A stretch of DNA of 64,000 nt from assembly GCA_964614645.1 (NCBI GenBank), contig CAZTMA010000007.1:6587-70586 (forward strand), read 5' to 3'. Position 1 is the first letter of the stretch; every line of letters begins with the position of its first letter. The notes under the pieces were generated by a model. That model was not told the origin of the DNA, ran no database searches, and saw nothing but the letters and a program-made list of their open reading frames with translations. This document shows, one piece after another, positions 50,796 through 59,549 of this stretch. The stretch comes from MWBF01 sp964614645 (GTDB taxonomy: Bacteria > Chloroflexota > Anaerolineae > CG2-30-64-16). Position numbers and translations under genes: made by a program.

Positions 50796-51620
50796 TCACA
50801 CGATCTCGAACCGGAAGCGCCGGCGGAAGCGCCGCAGCACCCGCAGAATCGGACCGCCGAACAGGAGGATGAGCAGGGCATTGCCCGCGGCACGCGCAAT
50901 GTCCCACCAAAGCGAAGTGGCGACGTAGAAGACCAGGTAGTTGCGCAGGGTCGTCCAGATGGCCATGCCCGGCTGCCAGGTGGTATTCTGCGGGTCGCTG
51001 AGCGCGGGCCCGGCCGCCCCACCGGCCAGGAAGGGCCAGAACCAGATGTTCATGATGGCGCCGAAGATCAGCCCAAGGACGCCGCCCCAGACGGCCAGCA
51101 TGACCGGCTCCCACCGGCGATGCCCGGGCAACTGGGGCAGCCAGCCGGACAGCAACCCCATCCAGCCCGTCGCGAACATCTGGTAGGGCAGCCACGGCCC
51201 CACGCCCCCGCCGATGAGCGCAGACACCAGCAGCGACAGCACACCCAACAGGAAGCCGAACGTCGGGCCGTAGCAGTAACCGGTCAGGATCGGCAAGACG
51301 AAGATGGCGTTGAACCCGGCCGGGCCGGGCACGGCGCGCAGCACGGCATTGGCCGCTGTCAGCACACCCAACACTGCCACCAGCTTGCTCGTCATCTGCT
51401 GGCCTGTCATGCTGGTGAAGACCGCGACCAGGCTCAGCCCCAACAGCACGACCGTCAGCAGCGGGGCATCGTTGGCGTGGGCCATCGGCCCGGCCTGCGG
51501 TGTAAGGGGCAGTAAGAAGGGGTACAGGAACGCGCCCAGTCCCAACAGGCTGGCAACCAGCAGCACTGCCCCGGACACCACCGCACTCGACCTGCTCGCC
51601 AGCCTATCGCCTAAGGACAT
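50796..51620 (-). CDS. cbrT: ECF transporter substrate-binding (S) component, CbrT-like
   Basis: The 274-residue protein is highly hydrophobic with six or so helices and S-component features (LPILTGYCYGPTFGFLLGVL, SALIGGGVGPWLPYQMFATGW). CbrT proteins bind cobalamin. It overlaps the ATPase gene by ten bases and is last in an operon under a cobalamin riboswitch, so cobalamin or a precursor is the likely substrate. An Arg-rich tail ends it. Confidence 0.87.
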   Translation of the reverse strand: MSLGDRLASRSSAVVSGAVLLVASLLGLGAFLYPFLLPLTPQAGPMAHANDAPLLTVVLLGLSLVAVFTSMTGQQMTSKLVAVLGVLTAANAVLRAVPGPAGFNAIFVLPILTGYCYGPTFGFLLGVLSLLVSALIGGGVGPWLPYQMFATGWMGLLSGWLPQLPGHRRWEPVMLAVWGGVLGLIFGAIMNIWFWPFLAGGAAGPALSDPQNTTWQPGMAIWTTLRNYLVFYVATSLWWDIARAAGNALLILLFGGPILRVLRRFRRRFRFEIV

Positions 51621-53239
51621 TTGTAATCGTCCATCGCCCGCAGCACATCCTCCACAACGAGGAAGCGCGGGTCGCGGAACAGCTTATTGATCTGCGAGGC
51701 AAAGACCTGTGAATCACTCATCACCTGGCGCGCAGGGCCATCCACAATGACCTGCCCCTCGGCCAGCAGCGCCACCCGGTCGGCGCAGGCTGCGGCCAGC
51801 TCGACATCGTGCGTTGCCATCACGATGGTCTTGCCCTCCGCCTTCAGTCCCAGGAGCAGGTCGGCCAGCGACCGTTTCTGCGCGTAATCCAGCCCGCGCG
51901 TCGGCTCATCCAGCAGGATGATCTGCGGCCGGGCGACCAGGATGGCGGCCAGCGCCGCGCGCTGCTGCTCGCCGCCGCTGAGATCGCGCGGGTCGCGGCC
52001 GGCCAAATCTGCCAGCCCCAGCCGCGCCAGCAGCACCAGGTCGCCGTCCGGATCCGGCGCCATGCCGTGCGACTTGCGCGTAAAGGCCAGCTCCGCGGCC
52101 AGCGTCTCACCGAACAACAGCGCGCCGGGGTGCTGAGGCACGTAGCCGGCGTGCTGAATGATCTGGTCGATATCCGCGCGTCGCGTGTCCAGGCCGGCGA
52201 CGACCACCCGGCCATCGTCGGGCTGCAGCAGCCCGACCATCTGCTTGAGCAGAGTGCTCTTGCCCGAGCCGTTGCGCCCCATCAGCGCCACGAATTCCCC
52301 GCCGCGGACGTCGAGGTTGGCCCCGCGCAGCGCGCGATGGCCGTCATACGCATAATGCACATCGCGGGCGGAAATGGCCTCCGCCCCCGCTGCGACAGGC
52401 TCATCGGCGGCGGGCAGCGCAGCAGCCGCGAGTTGTGCGGTCAGCCCACGCGCAAAAGTACGGCCCTCCTTGATGGTCAGCGGCAGCGGCTTCCATCCCA
52501 ACCGGCGACCCAGATCGACCAGCGGCGGGACCAACGGCAGTTGCGCGAGCACCTCGCGCGGCTCCCCGATGACCGGCGCGGCTCCCAGCGCAGGCAGATA
52601 CAGGATGCGATCCACGTACTGCGCGACGCGCTCCAGCCGGTGCTCGCTCAGAATGACCGTCAGCCCCAGGTCCTCGTTGAGGTGGCGGAGCGCCACCAGG
52701 ACTTCCTCCGCGGCCTGCGGATCGAGCTGCGAGGTCGGCTCGTCCAGCACGAGGACTTCCGGCTGCAATGCCAGCACGGCGGCGATGGCAACGCGCTGCT
52801 TCTCGCCGCCGGAGAGGGTGTTGATGCGCCGGTCGCGCAGCTCGGCGATGCCCATCTGGTCGAGCACTTCCTCGACACGCTTGCGCATCGTCGCCTGGGG
52901 CAGCGCGAAGTTCTCCATGGCAAAGGCCAGCTCATCCTCTACGGTGTCCACGACGAACTGTGCTTCGGGGTCCTGAAAGACGAAGCCGACCAGGTCTGCC
53001 ATGCCCTTCGGCGCCAGCGCGACGGGGTTGCGGCTCATGACACGGATGTCGCCGGCCCACTGCCCGCCATAGAAATGGGGCACGAGCCCGTTGAGGCTGC
53101 GGAGAAAGGTAGATTTGCCCGCGCCGGAAGGACCCACGACCAGGACGAACTCACCGGGGTGCAGCTCGACGGAGAAGTCGGCCAGCGCGGGGCCTGTCTG
53201 GTCCGGATAGGTGTAGGTGACGTGCGAAAGGGTTATCAC
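51611..53239 (-). CDS. ecfA: Fused ECF transporter ATPases (EcfA-EcfA')
   Basis: The 542-residue protein holds two ABC domains. The first (about 1-235) has GPSGAGKST, LSGGEKQR and VLVLDEPTS; the second (about 290-520) has GRNGSGKST, LSGGEQQR and IILLDEPTR. It energises uptake through EcfT and CbrT. Overlaps of four and ten bases with its neighbours show tight coupling. Confidence 0.94.
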   Translation of the reverse strand: MITLSHVTYTYPDQTGPALADFSVELHPGEFVLVVGPSGAGKSTFLRSLNGLVPHFYGGQWAGDIRVMSRNPVALAPKGMADLVGFVFQDPEAQFVVDTVEDELAFAMENFALPQATMRKRVEEVLDQMGIAELRDRRINTLSGGEKQRVAIAAVLALQPEVLVLDEPTSQLDPQAAEEVLVALRHLNEDLGLTVILSEHRLERVAQYVDRILYLPALGAAPVIGEPREVLAQLPLVPPLVDLGRRLGWKPLPLTIKEGRTFARGLTAQLAAAALPAADEPVAAGAEAISARDVHYAYDGHRALRGANLDVRGGEFVALMGRNGSGKSTLLKQMVGLLQPDDGRVVVAGLDTRRADIDQIIQHAGYVPQHPGALLFGETLAAELAFTRKSHGMAPDPDGDLVLLARLGLADLAGRDPRDLSGGEQQRAALAAILVARPQIILLDEPTRGLDYAQKRSLADLLLGLKAEGKTIVMATHDVELAAACADRVALLAEGQVIVDGPARQVMSDSQVFASQINKLFRDPRFLVVEDVLRAMDDYKCP

Positions 53240-54333
53240 CCGGTTAACCTCGACAGCTCACTGGTGCGTGGGCGCCTTTCCGGTTGCATCAGCAGGCCGG
53301 GCAGGGCCACGAGGGCCACGAATACGCCGAGCAACGGGTTGAAGGCCGGCCACGGCGAGTAGGGCGGATAAGGATAATAGGAGAGCGCGTCCGGCCGGAG
53401 CAGCAAGGCCGCCAGCCAACCCGCGACCGACAGCAGACCTGCGGCCAGCACGACCCTGTCCAGCCGCTGCCACGTCCAGCGGTGATATCGTGACCTCTTG
53501 ACGCGCCGGCCCTGGTCCCAGAAGCTCCAGAGCAGCAGCGCGACCCCGCCTGCCACGAGCGCCCCGCCTGCCACCCGCCAGTCGGGCCAGAAGCCGAGGC
53601 CCGTCAGCCCGAAGCCCAGCGCGCCCAGCCCGCCCAGGATGGCCGTCTGGTTCGCGAGCCGCTGGCGCGGGGTGCCGCTCACGCTCTGCCCGCCGAAGCC
53701 GCGCGCCTCCATCGACTCCGCCAGTTGCATCGCACGTTCGAGCGATGTCACCAGGAGCGGCAGCAGCAGCGGCAGCAGGTCGCGGATGCCGCGCACCTTA
53801 TGGCCGCGCACCTGCTGGGCCTCGCGGATGGCCTGCCAGCTTGCGACCATCTGCGGGACGAAGGCCACCGCAATGCCCGCCACGACGCCCGCCTGGTAGA
53901 CGAAGCCCGGCGTCATCCGCAGCAGCCGCGCCTGGTCCACCGCGATGTTGAAGGTCGCAAACACCATGAGCAGCGAAATCAGCGCCAGGCCGCCTGTGAT
54001 GCCGTAAAGGATGGCTTCCAGGGTGATGGGGCCGCCGATGACCGGCCACGACGCAGGCAGGCGGAACAGCACCACCGTGCCGTAATGTGATGTGAGCGCG
54101 GTGAAGGGTATGGTCAGCAGCCACAGCCAAACACCAAAGCGCACAAACGCGCCCCAGCTGCGCGCGATAGGGTTGGCGCGGGCGAGCGCCAGGTTGGTGA
54201 CGCCGACGGCGAGCAGCAGCAGGCTCAGGTAGAGCGGATTGCGCGTGGACAGGGCCGGCAGCGCAGCCGCAGCCAGCCAGGCGAGCCAGGCAACGGGATG
54301 GTAGGTGGATCGCACGATGGCTGCGCCGCTCAC
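53236..54333 (-). CDS. ecfT: ECF transporter transmembrane protein EcfT
   Basis: The 365-residue protein has several membrane helices and the EcfT coupling motifs (ARGF-type SMEARGFGG and QQVRGHKVRG). GTG 54333 overlaps the preceding stop; GTG 54315 is another option. An extra C-terminal part of about 110 residues has three more hydrophobic segments (VVLAAGLLSVAGWLAALLL), so it is longer than typical EcfT (about 265). Confidence 0.9.
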   Translation of the reverse strand: MSGAAIVRSTYHPVAWLAWLAAAALPALSTRNPLYLSLLLLAVGVTNLALARANPIARSWGAFVRFGVWLWLLTIPFTALTSHYGTVVLFRLPASWPVIGGPITLEAILYGITGGLALISLLMVFATFNIAVDQARLLRMTPGFVYQAGVVAGIAVAFVPQMVASWQAIREAQQVRGHKVRGIRDLLPLLLPLLVTSLERAMQLAESMEARGFGGQSVSGTPRQRLANQTAILGGLGALGFGLTGLGFWPDWRVAGGALVAGGVALLLWSFWDQGRRVKRSRYHRWTWQRLDRVVLAAGLLSVAGWLAALLLRPDALSYYPYPPYSPWPAFNPLLGVFVALVALPGLLMQPERRPRTSELSRLTG

Positions 54334-55670
54334 CTTTCCGGGCCGGTGCCGGCCCGGCGCCGGATGACCCAGACACATGCGCCAGCCAGCGAGGCCGCCA
54401 GGATCAGGTAAGCCGCATAGCCGGGCAGCAGCGCCACGCTGAACGAGCGGTCCACGACCGGCAGCATAGGCGGCGCACCTGTCGTGCCCGTGGTCGGGCC
54501 CGACGAAGGGACTTCTTCCGCGGGCAGGCCGGCACGCGCGACGAGAAGGGGCGTGGGCGTCGGGCGGCCGCCGGAGCCGAGCACCCGTCGCGGGCGTGGG
54601 GTCAACGTGGCCGTGGGCGCAAAGGTGAAGTGCACCGTCGGAGCCGGCGACACCGTGGGCGCAATCTCGGTCGCGCTCACAGATGGCTGTTGCGTCAGGG
54701 GCTCCTGACCGGGCACGACCGGCACAACCGAAGGAGTTGGGACACCGAACTGCGCCGGCGTCGAACCCGGCAGCGTTCCGCCGGGCTGCCAGGGGAGCGT
54801 AGCGCCGGGCTGCGGCTGTAATTCCGTGCCCGTTACCTCCACCAGGACTTCGCGGGTGGTCTGGCCGGTGCTGTTTGACGCCACCAGCACGTAACGCTCC
54901 GTCGTCTCGGGACAGACTTCCAGCCATTCCTGGCCGGTGACGGGCGTGCCACTCACCGTCACCTCCGCAGCATCCCACGCGACCCAGCGCAGAACGGTGC
55001 AGGCGCCCCACGCGATGCTCGGGCTATCCGCCGTGAACGTGACCTGCGGCAGGGGCAGTGCGTCACCGGATTGACCCATGGGCGTAGCGACCGGCGTGGT
55101 GGGCTGCGCAAGCGGCCACGTTGCCGTGGCAGTCGGGGTAGCCGTCGGCGTCGTGGTCGGCGGAATGCCGCTCACGCAAATCTGGTCATAGGTGTACGCC
55201 GGCGGCGGGACGGCGCTCACCAGGTCTCCCGGTCCCCAGGAAAACCCAAACAGGTCACCGTGCGCGACCGGGATATAGACCACGTCGGGATACTGGTACA
55301 GCCACCGGCCGCCATCCCACTTGAAATAGGCCCAATAAGTCGGAGGAGTCTCGTTCCAGCGGCACCTGCAGTTATCGAGGGAGCAGCCCGTGTCGCCGAT
55401 GCGACAGATGAGGCCGTCTTCATCGATTTCCACGTTGAGACTCGCACGCAGCAACAGGTCGTCGAGGTAAAACTCCGGCTCGTTGAAGGAAATGCACTCC
55501 GTGTAGACATCATCATCGCTTGAGCGCACCACCAGCGCAGCCCGGTTGCTGTCTGACTGATTACGCGGCGAGGCCGCAGCCTCCGGCGAGCGCACCCACA
55601 CGCTCGCGAAGGCCGCGGCCAGCACCAGGAGTCCCACCACTCTGGATAGCTTGACAGGTTTACGTGACAT
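54330..55670 (-). CDS. Exported DUF4430 (transcobalamin C-terminal-like) protein with long linker and membrane anchor
   Basis: The 446-residue protein has a signal peptide (residues 1-35), a beta domain (about 36-165) with TYWAYFKWDGGRWLYQYPDV and a four-Cys motif CRIGDTGCSLDNCRC, then a long Pro/Thr-rich region holding another beta-sandwich-like stretch (SIAWGACTVLRWVAWDAAEV). A C-terminal membrane helix and RRRAGTGPER follow. DUF4430 is the fold of the C-terminal domain of transcobalamin and intrinsic factor, which caps bound B12. Its place between the other DUF4430 genes and EcfT makes a tethered B12-binding role likely. Confidence 0.8.
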   Translation of the reverse strand: MSRKPVKLSRVVGLLVLAAAFASVWVRSPEAAASPRNQSDSNRAALVVRSSDDDVYTECISFNEPEFYLDDLLLRASLNVEIDEDGLICRIGDTGCSLDNCRCRWNETPPTYWAYFKWDGGRWLYQYPDVVYIPVAHGDLFGFSWGPGDLVSAVPPPAYTYDQICVSGIPPTTTPTATPTATATWPLAQPTTPVATPMGQSGDALPLPQVTFTADSPSIAWGACTVLRWVAWDAAEVTVSGTPVTGQEWLEVCPETTERYVLVASNSTGQTTREVLVEVTGTELQPQPGATLPWQPGGTLPGSTPAQFGVPTPSVVPVVPGQEPLTQQPSVSATEIAPTVSPAPTVHFTFAPTATLTPRPRRVLGSGGRPTPTPLLVARAGLPAEEVPSSGPTTGTTGAPPMLPVVDRSFSVALLPGYAAYLILAASLAGACVWVIRRRAGTGPER

Positions 55671-55733
55671 GCTTGCTTTCAGCAGTGCGCGCCTACGGGC
55701 ACGCGCTGCCGGCAGGGCACCGGACGCTCAGTG

Positions 55734-56378
55734 TCAGCGTCGCGCCCGCTGCGCGTACACCGCGACCCCGGCCACCCCTCCGGCCAGGATGAGCAGTGTC
55801 ATCGGCTCCGGAACCGAGGGTCCGGCCGGGCTCGCCGGCTCCGCTGGGGATCCCGCCGCGTCCGCGACCGCGCCATCCGATCCCGCGGCCTGGCAGATCT
55901 GCTCGAAGGTCATGGCGGGCGGCTCGACGCCGGAGACCCAGTTGCCCGGCCCCCATGACCATGCCTGCACCGTGCCGTTGCTGGCCTGCGACCAGGCTGC
56001 ACCCAGGTTGGAGTACTGCCAGGCGCCGTCTGTGAGCTTATAGAAAGCCCAGTATTCGCACTCAGGGAAAGGGCATCGGCAGAAGCAGTCGTTCGCCGGG
56101 CAGCCCGCATTCTGGATGCTGCACAGCGCGCCATCGCTGGCGAACCCGGCATTCAGCCCCGAGCGCAGGAGCAGTTCCTCGCCATCGATGGTTGGCTCGC
56201 TGAACGACACGCACCGGCTCACTACATTGTCCTCGCTGAAGCGGACCACGACCGCGGCGCGGTTAGGTCCTTCCTGGCGGCTCCCGGCGGCCGCGACCTC
56301 TGGGGGGCGTATGACTGCGCTCGCCAGCAGCACGATTGCCAGGATGACCAGGATTCGAACGCTTTTCCCTTTGTGCAT
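55734..56378 (-). CDS. Exported DUF4430 protein with PEP-CTERM-like end
   Basis: The 214-residue protein has a signal peptide (residues 6-29), a DUF4430-type domain with CSIQNAGCPANDCFC and EYWAFYKLTDGAWQYSNLG, a Pro/Ala/Ser linker and the end SVPEPMTLLILAGG...RARR (VPEP, hydrophobic helix, basic tail). This end resembles the PEP-CTERM sorting signal cut by exosortase; a plain membrane anchor is the alternative. Start ATG 56378 is preferred to the in-frame start at 56405 because it gives a normal signal peptide. Confidence 0.8.
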   Translation of the reverse strand: MHKGKSVRILVILAIVLLASAVIRPPEVAAAGSRQEGPNRAAVVVRFSEDNVVSRCVSFSEPTIDGEELLLRSGLNAGFASDGALCSIQNAGCPANDCFCRCPFPECEYWAFYKLTDGAWQYSNLGAAWSQASNGTVQAWSWGPGNWVSGVEPPAMTFEQICQAAGSDGAVADAAGSPAEPASPAGPSVPEPMTLLILAGGVAGVAVYAQRARR

Positions 56379-56414
56379 GATGATATCTTCCCTGGGCAGG
56401 CCCAAGGCCTGCTC

Positions 56415-56996
56415 CTACCGCTTCGTGCGCCGCAGATACAGGACGACCAGGATGGCGATCAGCGCGACGACCGCGACCAGAAGGATGATGGTCTGCGTCG
56501 ACAGAACGGCGCCCGTTGCGGCTGCCGCGGCGCTGGATGTGATTTGATCGAACGCCACGACATTCGGCTTCACCGTCGGGTTGAAGTCTGCATCCGAGGC
56601 GCTCCATGCGAAGCCTTCGACCACGCCGTCAGCGGGCACGTATGCGCCGACGCCTTCCATCGCGGAAGCCCACTGGCCGTTATCGAGATGGAAGTAGGCC
56701 CAGAATTCTTTTTCGTTGCAGAAGCAGTTGTCGGCCGGGCAGCCCGTTTCGTTGATGCTGCAGACGGCCGGCCCGAACGCAGTGTCCTGGCTGGCGAGTT
56801 CGATATTGGCCGCTTGGAGCACCTCGAAGGTGGTGGCGGCAGCGGGTACGGTCACGATTTCGGTGTGCTGAGTGCCGTCAGGGAAGGCGATCACAAGACC
56901 GACCTGTTTGGTGCCGGCATCCTGGGCCTGGACAGGGGCGACCAGCGCCATAAGAACCAGGGCCATCAGCACGATAAGGCTGAAACGACGAGACAC
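56415..56996 (-). CDS. Exported DUF4430 (transcobalamin C-terminal-like) protein, membrane anchored
   Basis: The 193-residue protein has a signal peptide ending VQA, a compact beta domain with CSINETGCPADNCFC, FWAYFHLDNGQWASAMEGVG and AYVPADGVVEGFAWS, and a C-terminal helix followed by RRTKR. The GV-Y-P-DG segment corresponds to the part of animal transcobalamin that contacts the cobalamin. GTG 56996 is chosen since AGGAGG lies six bases before it; a TTG at 57020 also fits. It directly follows the toroid gene. Confidence 0.85.
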   Translation of the reverse strand: MSRRFSLIVLMALVLMALVAPVQAQDAGTKQVGLVIAFPDGTQHTEIVTVPAAATTFEVLQAANIELASQDTAFGPAVCSINETGCPADNCFCNEKEFWAYFHLDNGQWASAMEGVGAYVPADGVVEGFAWSASDADFNPTVKPNVVAFDQITSSAAAAATGAVLSTQTIILLVAVVALIAILVVLYLRRTKR

Positions 56997-57024
56997 GATC
57001 TTCCTCCTCGGATTGAGCAAATTC

Positions 57025-58074
57025 CTAACGCAGGATCATCGGAAAATAAGGGACCGGCTTGCAGGTCCCGTAACCGGCATTGAGCGGCTGGTGCAGCGCA
57101 ACGAGCGCCTCTGCCGTCGCCATCACCCGCACTTCCTGGCCGACCGACGGGTCCAGGGTGTAGACGAATGCGCCGGAAGGCTCCTGGAAGGCCAGCAACG
57201 TTGTAAGTACGTCCTGGCCGTTCTTCTGATACAGGGCGCCCTGCGGGTCGCTGCCCGCCGCACTCAGCCCCGCGATGGCCAGGGCCGTTGAATTGGCGTT
57301 CGCCGGCGCATCCTCGGCCTGGCCGTCGTTCCACCCGCCGTCCGGCAGTTGCATACCGGCCAGGTACGCCTCGGCCAGCCGGTACGCACAGGCGTCCTGC
57401 ACGTCCAGCAACCCGCCCAGCAGCAGCAGCACGCGGCCTGTGGTGTCCACGTCGCTCTTCTCAGCGCCGGCAGCCTGGTTGAAGCTCCAGAACCAGCCGC
57501 CGTCCGGCAGTTGGGCCAACCGCAAGGCTAGGATGGCCGCGGGCGGTATTTCGACCCCCGCCCGGTGCAGCGCCTCGATGGCCAGCGTGTGCCGGAAGGC
57601 GAAGCTCGGATGGTAGCGGCCCGTGGCGGGATCGTAGGCCGCCTCGATGATGGCGATCAGGTCCAGGCCGCCGAAGGCTCGCGGGTCGCCGCCTGCCAGG
57701 CTGACCGCCCGCGCAACCTTGCCCGCCTGGCCCGCATCCGTGCCGACATAGGCCGGGGCCAGCTCTGCCAGCGCATCGAGCGAGCTGCGACCGGCTGTTG
57801 TGGTCCACACCGGCCCACCGGGCTGTTCGCCCACCAGCGCCAGGGCATAGACCACATCCGCGGTCATGGCAGCGCTGCCCTTGCCCTTATAACCGAAGCT
57901 GCCATCGGGCAACTGCTGGGGCTTGAGCCAGGCCACCGCACGATCGATAGCCTCCTGTACCGGGTCAACCGCGACCGCGGGGACTGCCCTCACAGCACCG
58001 GCCAGGTGCAGGGTCAGGGCCAAAGCGACGATGCCCGCGGCCACGATGCGTGGCAGATGTCCAGGTACGAACAT
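57025..58074 (-). CDS. Secreted alpha/alpha-toroid protein, intrinsic-factor N-domain-like
   Basis: The 349-residue protein has a signal peptide (about 1-29) and no anchor. The body is built of helix pairs with repeated LPDGSFGY, LPDGGWFWSF, LPDGGWNDG motifs, typical of the terpenoid-cyclase/prenyltransferase toroid that also forms the cobalamin-binding alpha domain of intrinsic factor and transcobalamin. It lacks the DxDD or zinc residues of the enzymes. It is first in an operon with three DUF4430 proteins and an ECF importer behind a B12 riboswitch, so B12 capture is the best inference. ATG 58074 begins right after the terminator T run. Confidence 0.82.
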   Translation of the reverse strand: MFVPGHLPRIVAAGIVALALTLHLAGAVRAVPAVAVDPVQEAIDRAVAWLKPQQLPDGSFGYKGKGSAAMTADVVYALALVGEQPGGPVWTTTAGRSSLDALAELAPAYVGTDAGQAGKVARAVSLAGGDPRAFGGLDLIAIIEAAYDPATGRYHPSFAFRHTLAIEALHRAGVEIPPAAILALRLAQLPDGGWFWSFNQAAGAEKSDVDTTGRVLLLLGGLLDVQDACAYRLAEAYLAGMQLPDGGWNDGQAEDAPANANSTALAIAGLSAAGSDPQGALYQKNGQDVLTTLLAFQEPSGAFVYTLDPSVGQEVRVMATAEALVALHQPLNAGYGTCKPVPYFPMILR

Positions 58075-58075
58075 T

Positions 58076-58099
58076 AAAAAAGCCCCTGCGTGCAGGGGC
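58076..58099 (-). terminator. Second riboswitch terminator, overlaps the ribosome site
   Basis: GCCCCTG (58099-58093 on the minus strand's left arm) pairs with CAGGGGC (58088-58082), followed by TTTTTT and the ATG of the toroid gene. The AGGGG of the right arm is the only possible ribosome site, so the stem blocks both transcription and translation. Confidence 0.8.
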
Positions 58100-58110
58100 A
58101 TTCGTCAAAC

Positions 58111-58145
58111 AAAAGAAAACCCCTTGCCTGTTGGACAGCAAGGGG
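58111..58145 (-). terminator. First riboswitch terminator
   Basis: On the minus strand CCCCTTG (58145-58139) pairs with CAAGGGG (58126-58120), with an inner CTGT/ACAG stem, then TTTTCTTTT. It follows the cobalamin aptamer by about 50 bases. Confidence 0.82.
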
Positions 58146-58189
58146 AGCGGACTGGACGCAGCGCGCACGAAAAGGCGCGTCACGGCCGG

Positions 58190-58335
58190 TTCCCACTCCC
58201 TTTACCTCGAAGGTCGTTGAGAACAAGACGGAATCGGGTTTTCTGACTTACGGGTGACTCGTCGCGTCACTCGTTCACAGTTGCGGGACAGCGCCGGCTT
58301 TGCACCGGCTTACCCCTGATGTTTCCGCCGTGTTT
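58190..58335 (-). promoter_or_regulatory. Cobalamin riboswitch
   Basis: The minus strand carries the class-defining parts: AGCCGGTGCAAAGCCGGCGC (58310-58291), CTGTCCCGCAACTG (58291-58278) and AAGTCAGAAAACCCG (58249-58235). It lies between a consensus promoter and two intrinsic terminators, so B12 should switch transcription off. Confidence 0.92.
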
Positions 58336-58354
58336 TTGATTGTCAACAGGAATG

Positions 58355-58383
58355 ACGATACCACACCCCCGGCCCGGTGTCAA
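58355..58383 (-). promoter_or_regulatory. Promoter of the B12 operon
   Basis: On the minus strand TTGACA (58383-58378), a 17-base spacer and TATCGT (58360-58355) form a strong sigma-70-type promoter, with the start near 58348. Confidence 0.75.
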
Positions 58384-58406
58384 ATGATTTGCGTCATATA
58401 CGACTG

Positions 58407-59522
58407 TCACCGCACCATCACATCGCGGGCAAGCGCGCGGCCCGTATCGGTCAACGCGAGGCGCATGCCGCCATTGCGCCGCGTGACCAGCCCGCGCCGC
58501 GTCAACTGCTCGGCCACCTGGGCGCCGAACGCGGGCTGCCAGTGCATGTGCCGCGCCATGTGCTCCAGCGTTGCCTCCGCACTGGACGCCGGTTCGTGCT
58601 CGTGCTGCGACAGGTGCACCAGGAGCATCTCCCCTGCGAACTGGTAACGCTGGCGGCGGGCGCGTGTCCAGCGTCTCACCAGCCCGCGCTCGGGTGCAAA
58701 GAGCAGGACCAGCAGGAAAAAGACGCCGGTCATGGTCGCGATGCTGCCCGCAATCGAGCCATCCAGCAGGTGCGCAAGGTAGAAACCCGTCACGGCGGAT
58801 AGCACGCCGATGGCCGCGGACAGCGCCAGCATGACGGGCAGCCGGTCGGTCAGCAGGTACGCGGCCGCGGGCGGCGCGATCATCAGGGCCACGACCAACA
58901 CGCTGCCGACCGCCTCAAACGAACTGACCGCCGTCAGCGACACCAGACTCATCAGCGCATAGTGGATTACCGCCGGTGAAAAGCCCAGCGCCATCGCCAG
59001 CCCGGCGTCGAATGTCGCCAGCTTCAACTCCTTGTAGAACAGGAGGATGAAGGCCAGGTTCAGCAGGCCGACGCCCAATGCCAGCCACAGCGCGCGCGGC
59101 CCGATGTCCAGCCCGCCGACGACCAGCCGGTCGAACGGGGTGAAGGCCAACTCGCCGAGCAGCACGGCATCCACGTCAAGGTGGATGTTCGCCGCATAGC
59201 GGCTGATGAGGATGACGCCGAGCGAGAACAGCAGCGGAAACACCAGCCCGATGGCCGCGTCCTCCTTGACGAGCCGCGTCCGGGTAAGCATCTCGACAAG
59301 GACGACCGTGAGCAGCCCGGTCGCGGCCGCCGCGATGATCAGCCAGGGCGAGGTGATGCTCTCGACGACGAAGAACATCACGACGATGCCAAAGAGAATC
59401 GCATGGCTGATGGCGTCACTCATCAGCGCCATCCGCCGCAAGACCAGGAACGTGCCGACCAGCCCGCAACTGGCGGCGACGACCGATGCAATCAGGATAA
59501 TCTCAAACTGGGCCTGTAACAT
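58407..59522 (-). CDS. Mn/Fe/Zn ABC transporter permease 2 with C-terminal winged-helix-like extension
   Basis: The 371-residue protein has the ABC-3 permease core (about 1-275; GTFLVLRRMALMSDAISHAI, FDAGLAMALGFSP) with eight helices. After residue 280 a soluble part (LLVHLSQHEHEP, HMARHMHWQPAFGAQ, LTRRGLVTRRNGGMRLALTD) resembles a winged helix as in DtxR-type regulators. It is TroD-like in position, last in the operon. Confidence 0.88.
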   Translation of the reverse strand: MLQAQFEIILIASVVAASCGLVGTFLVLRRMALMSDAISHAILFGIVVMFFVVESITSPWLIIAAAATGLLTVVLVEMLTRTRLVKEDAAIGLVFPLLFSLGVILISRYAANIHLDVDAVLLGELAFTPFDRLVVGGLDIGPRALWLALGVGLLNLAFILLFYKELKLATFDAGLAMALGFSPAVIHYALMSLVSLTAVSSFEAVGSVLVVALMIAPPAAAYLLTDRLPVMLALSAAIGVLSAVTGFYLAHLLDGSIAGSIATMTGVFFLLVLLFAPERGLVRRWTRARRQRYQFAGEMLLVHLSQHEHEPASSAEATLEHMARHMHWQPAFGAQVAEQLTRRGLVTRRNGGMRLALTDTGRALARDVMVR

Positions 59523-59549
59523 AGCCTACCTCGACCTTTCGCCACACGC

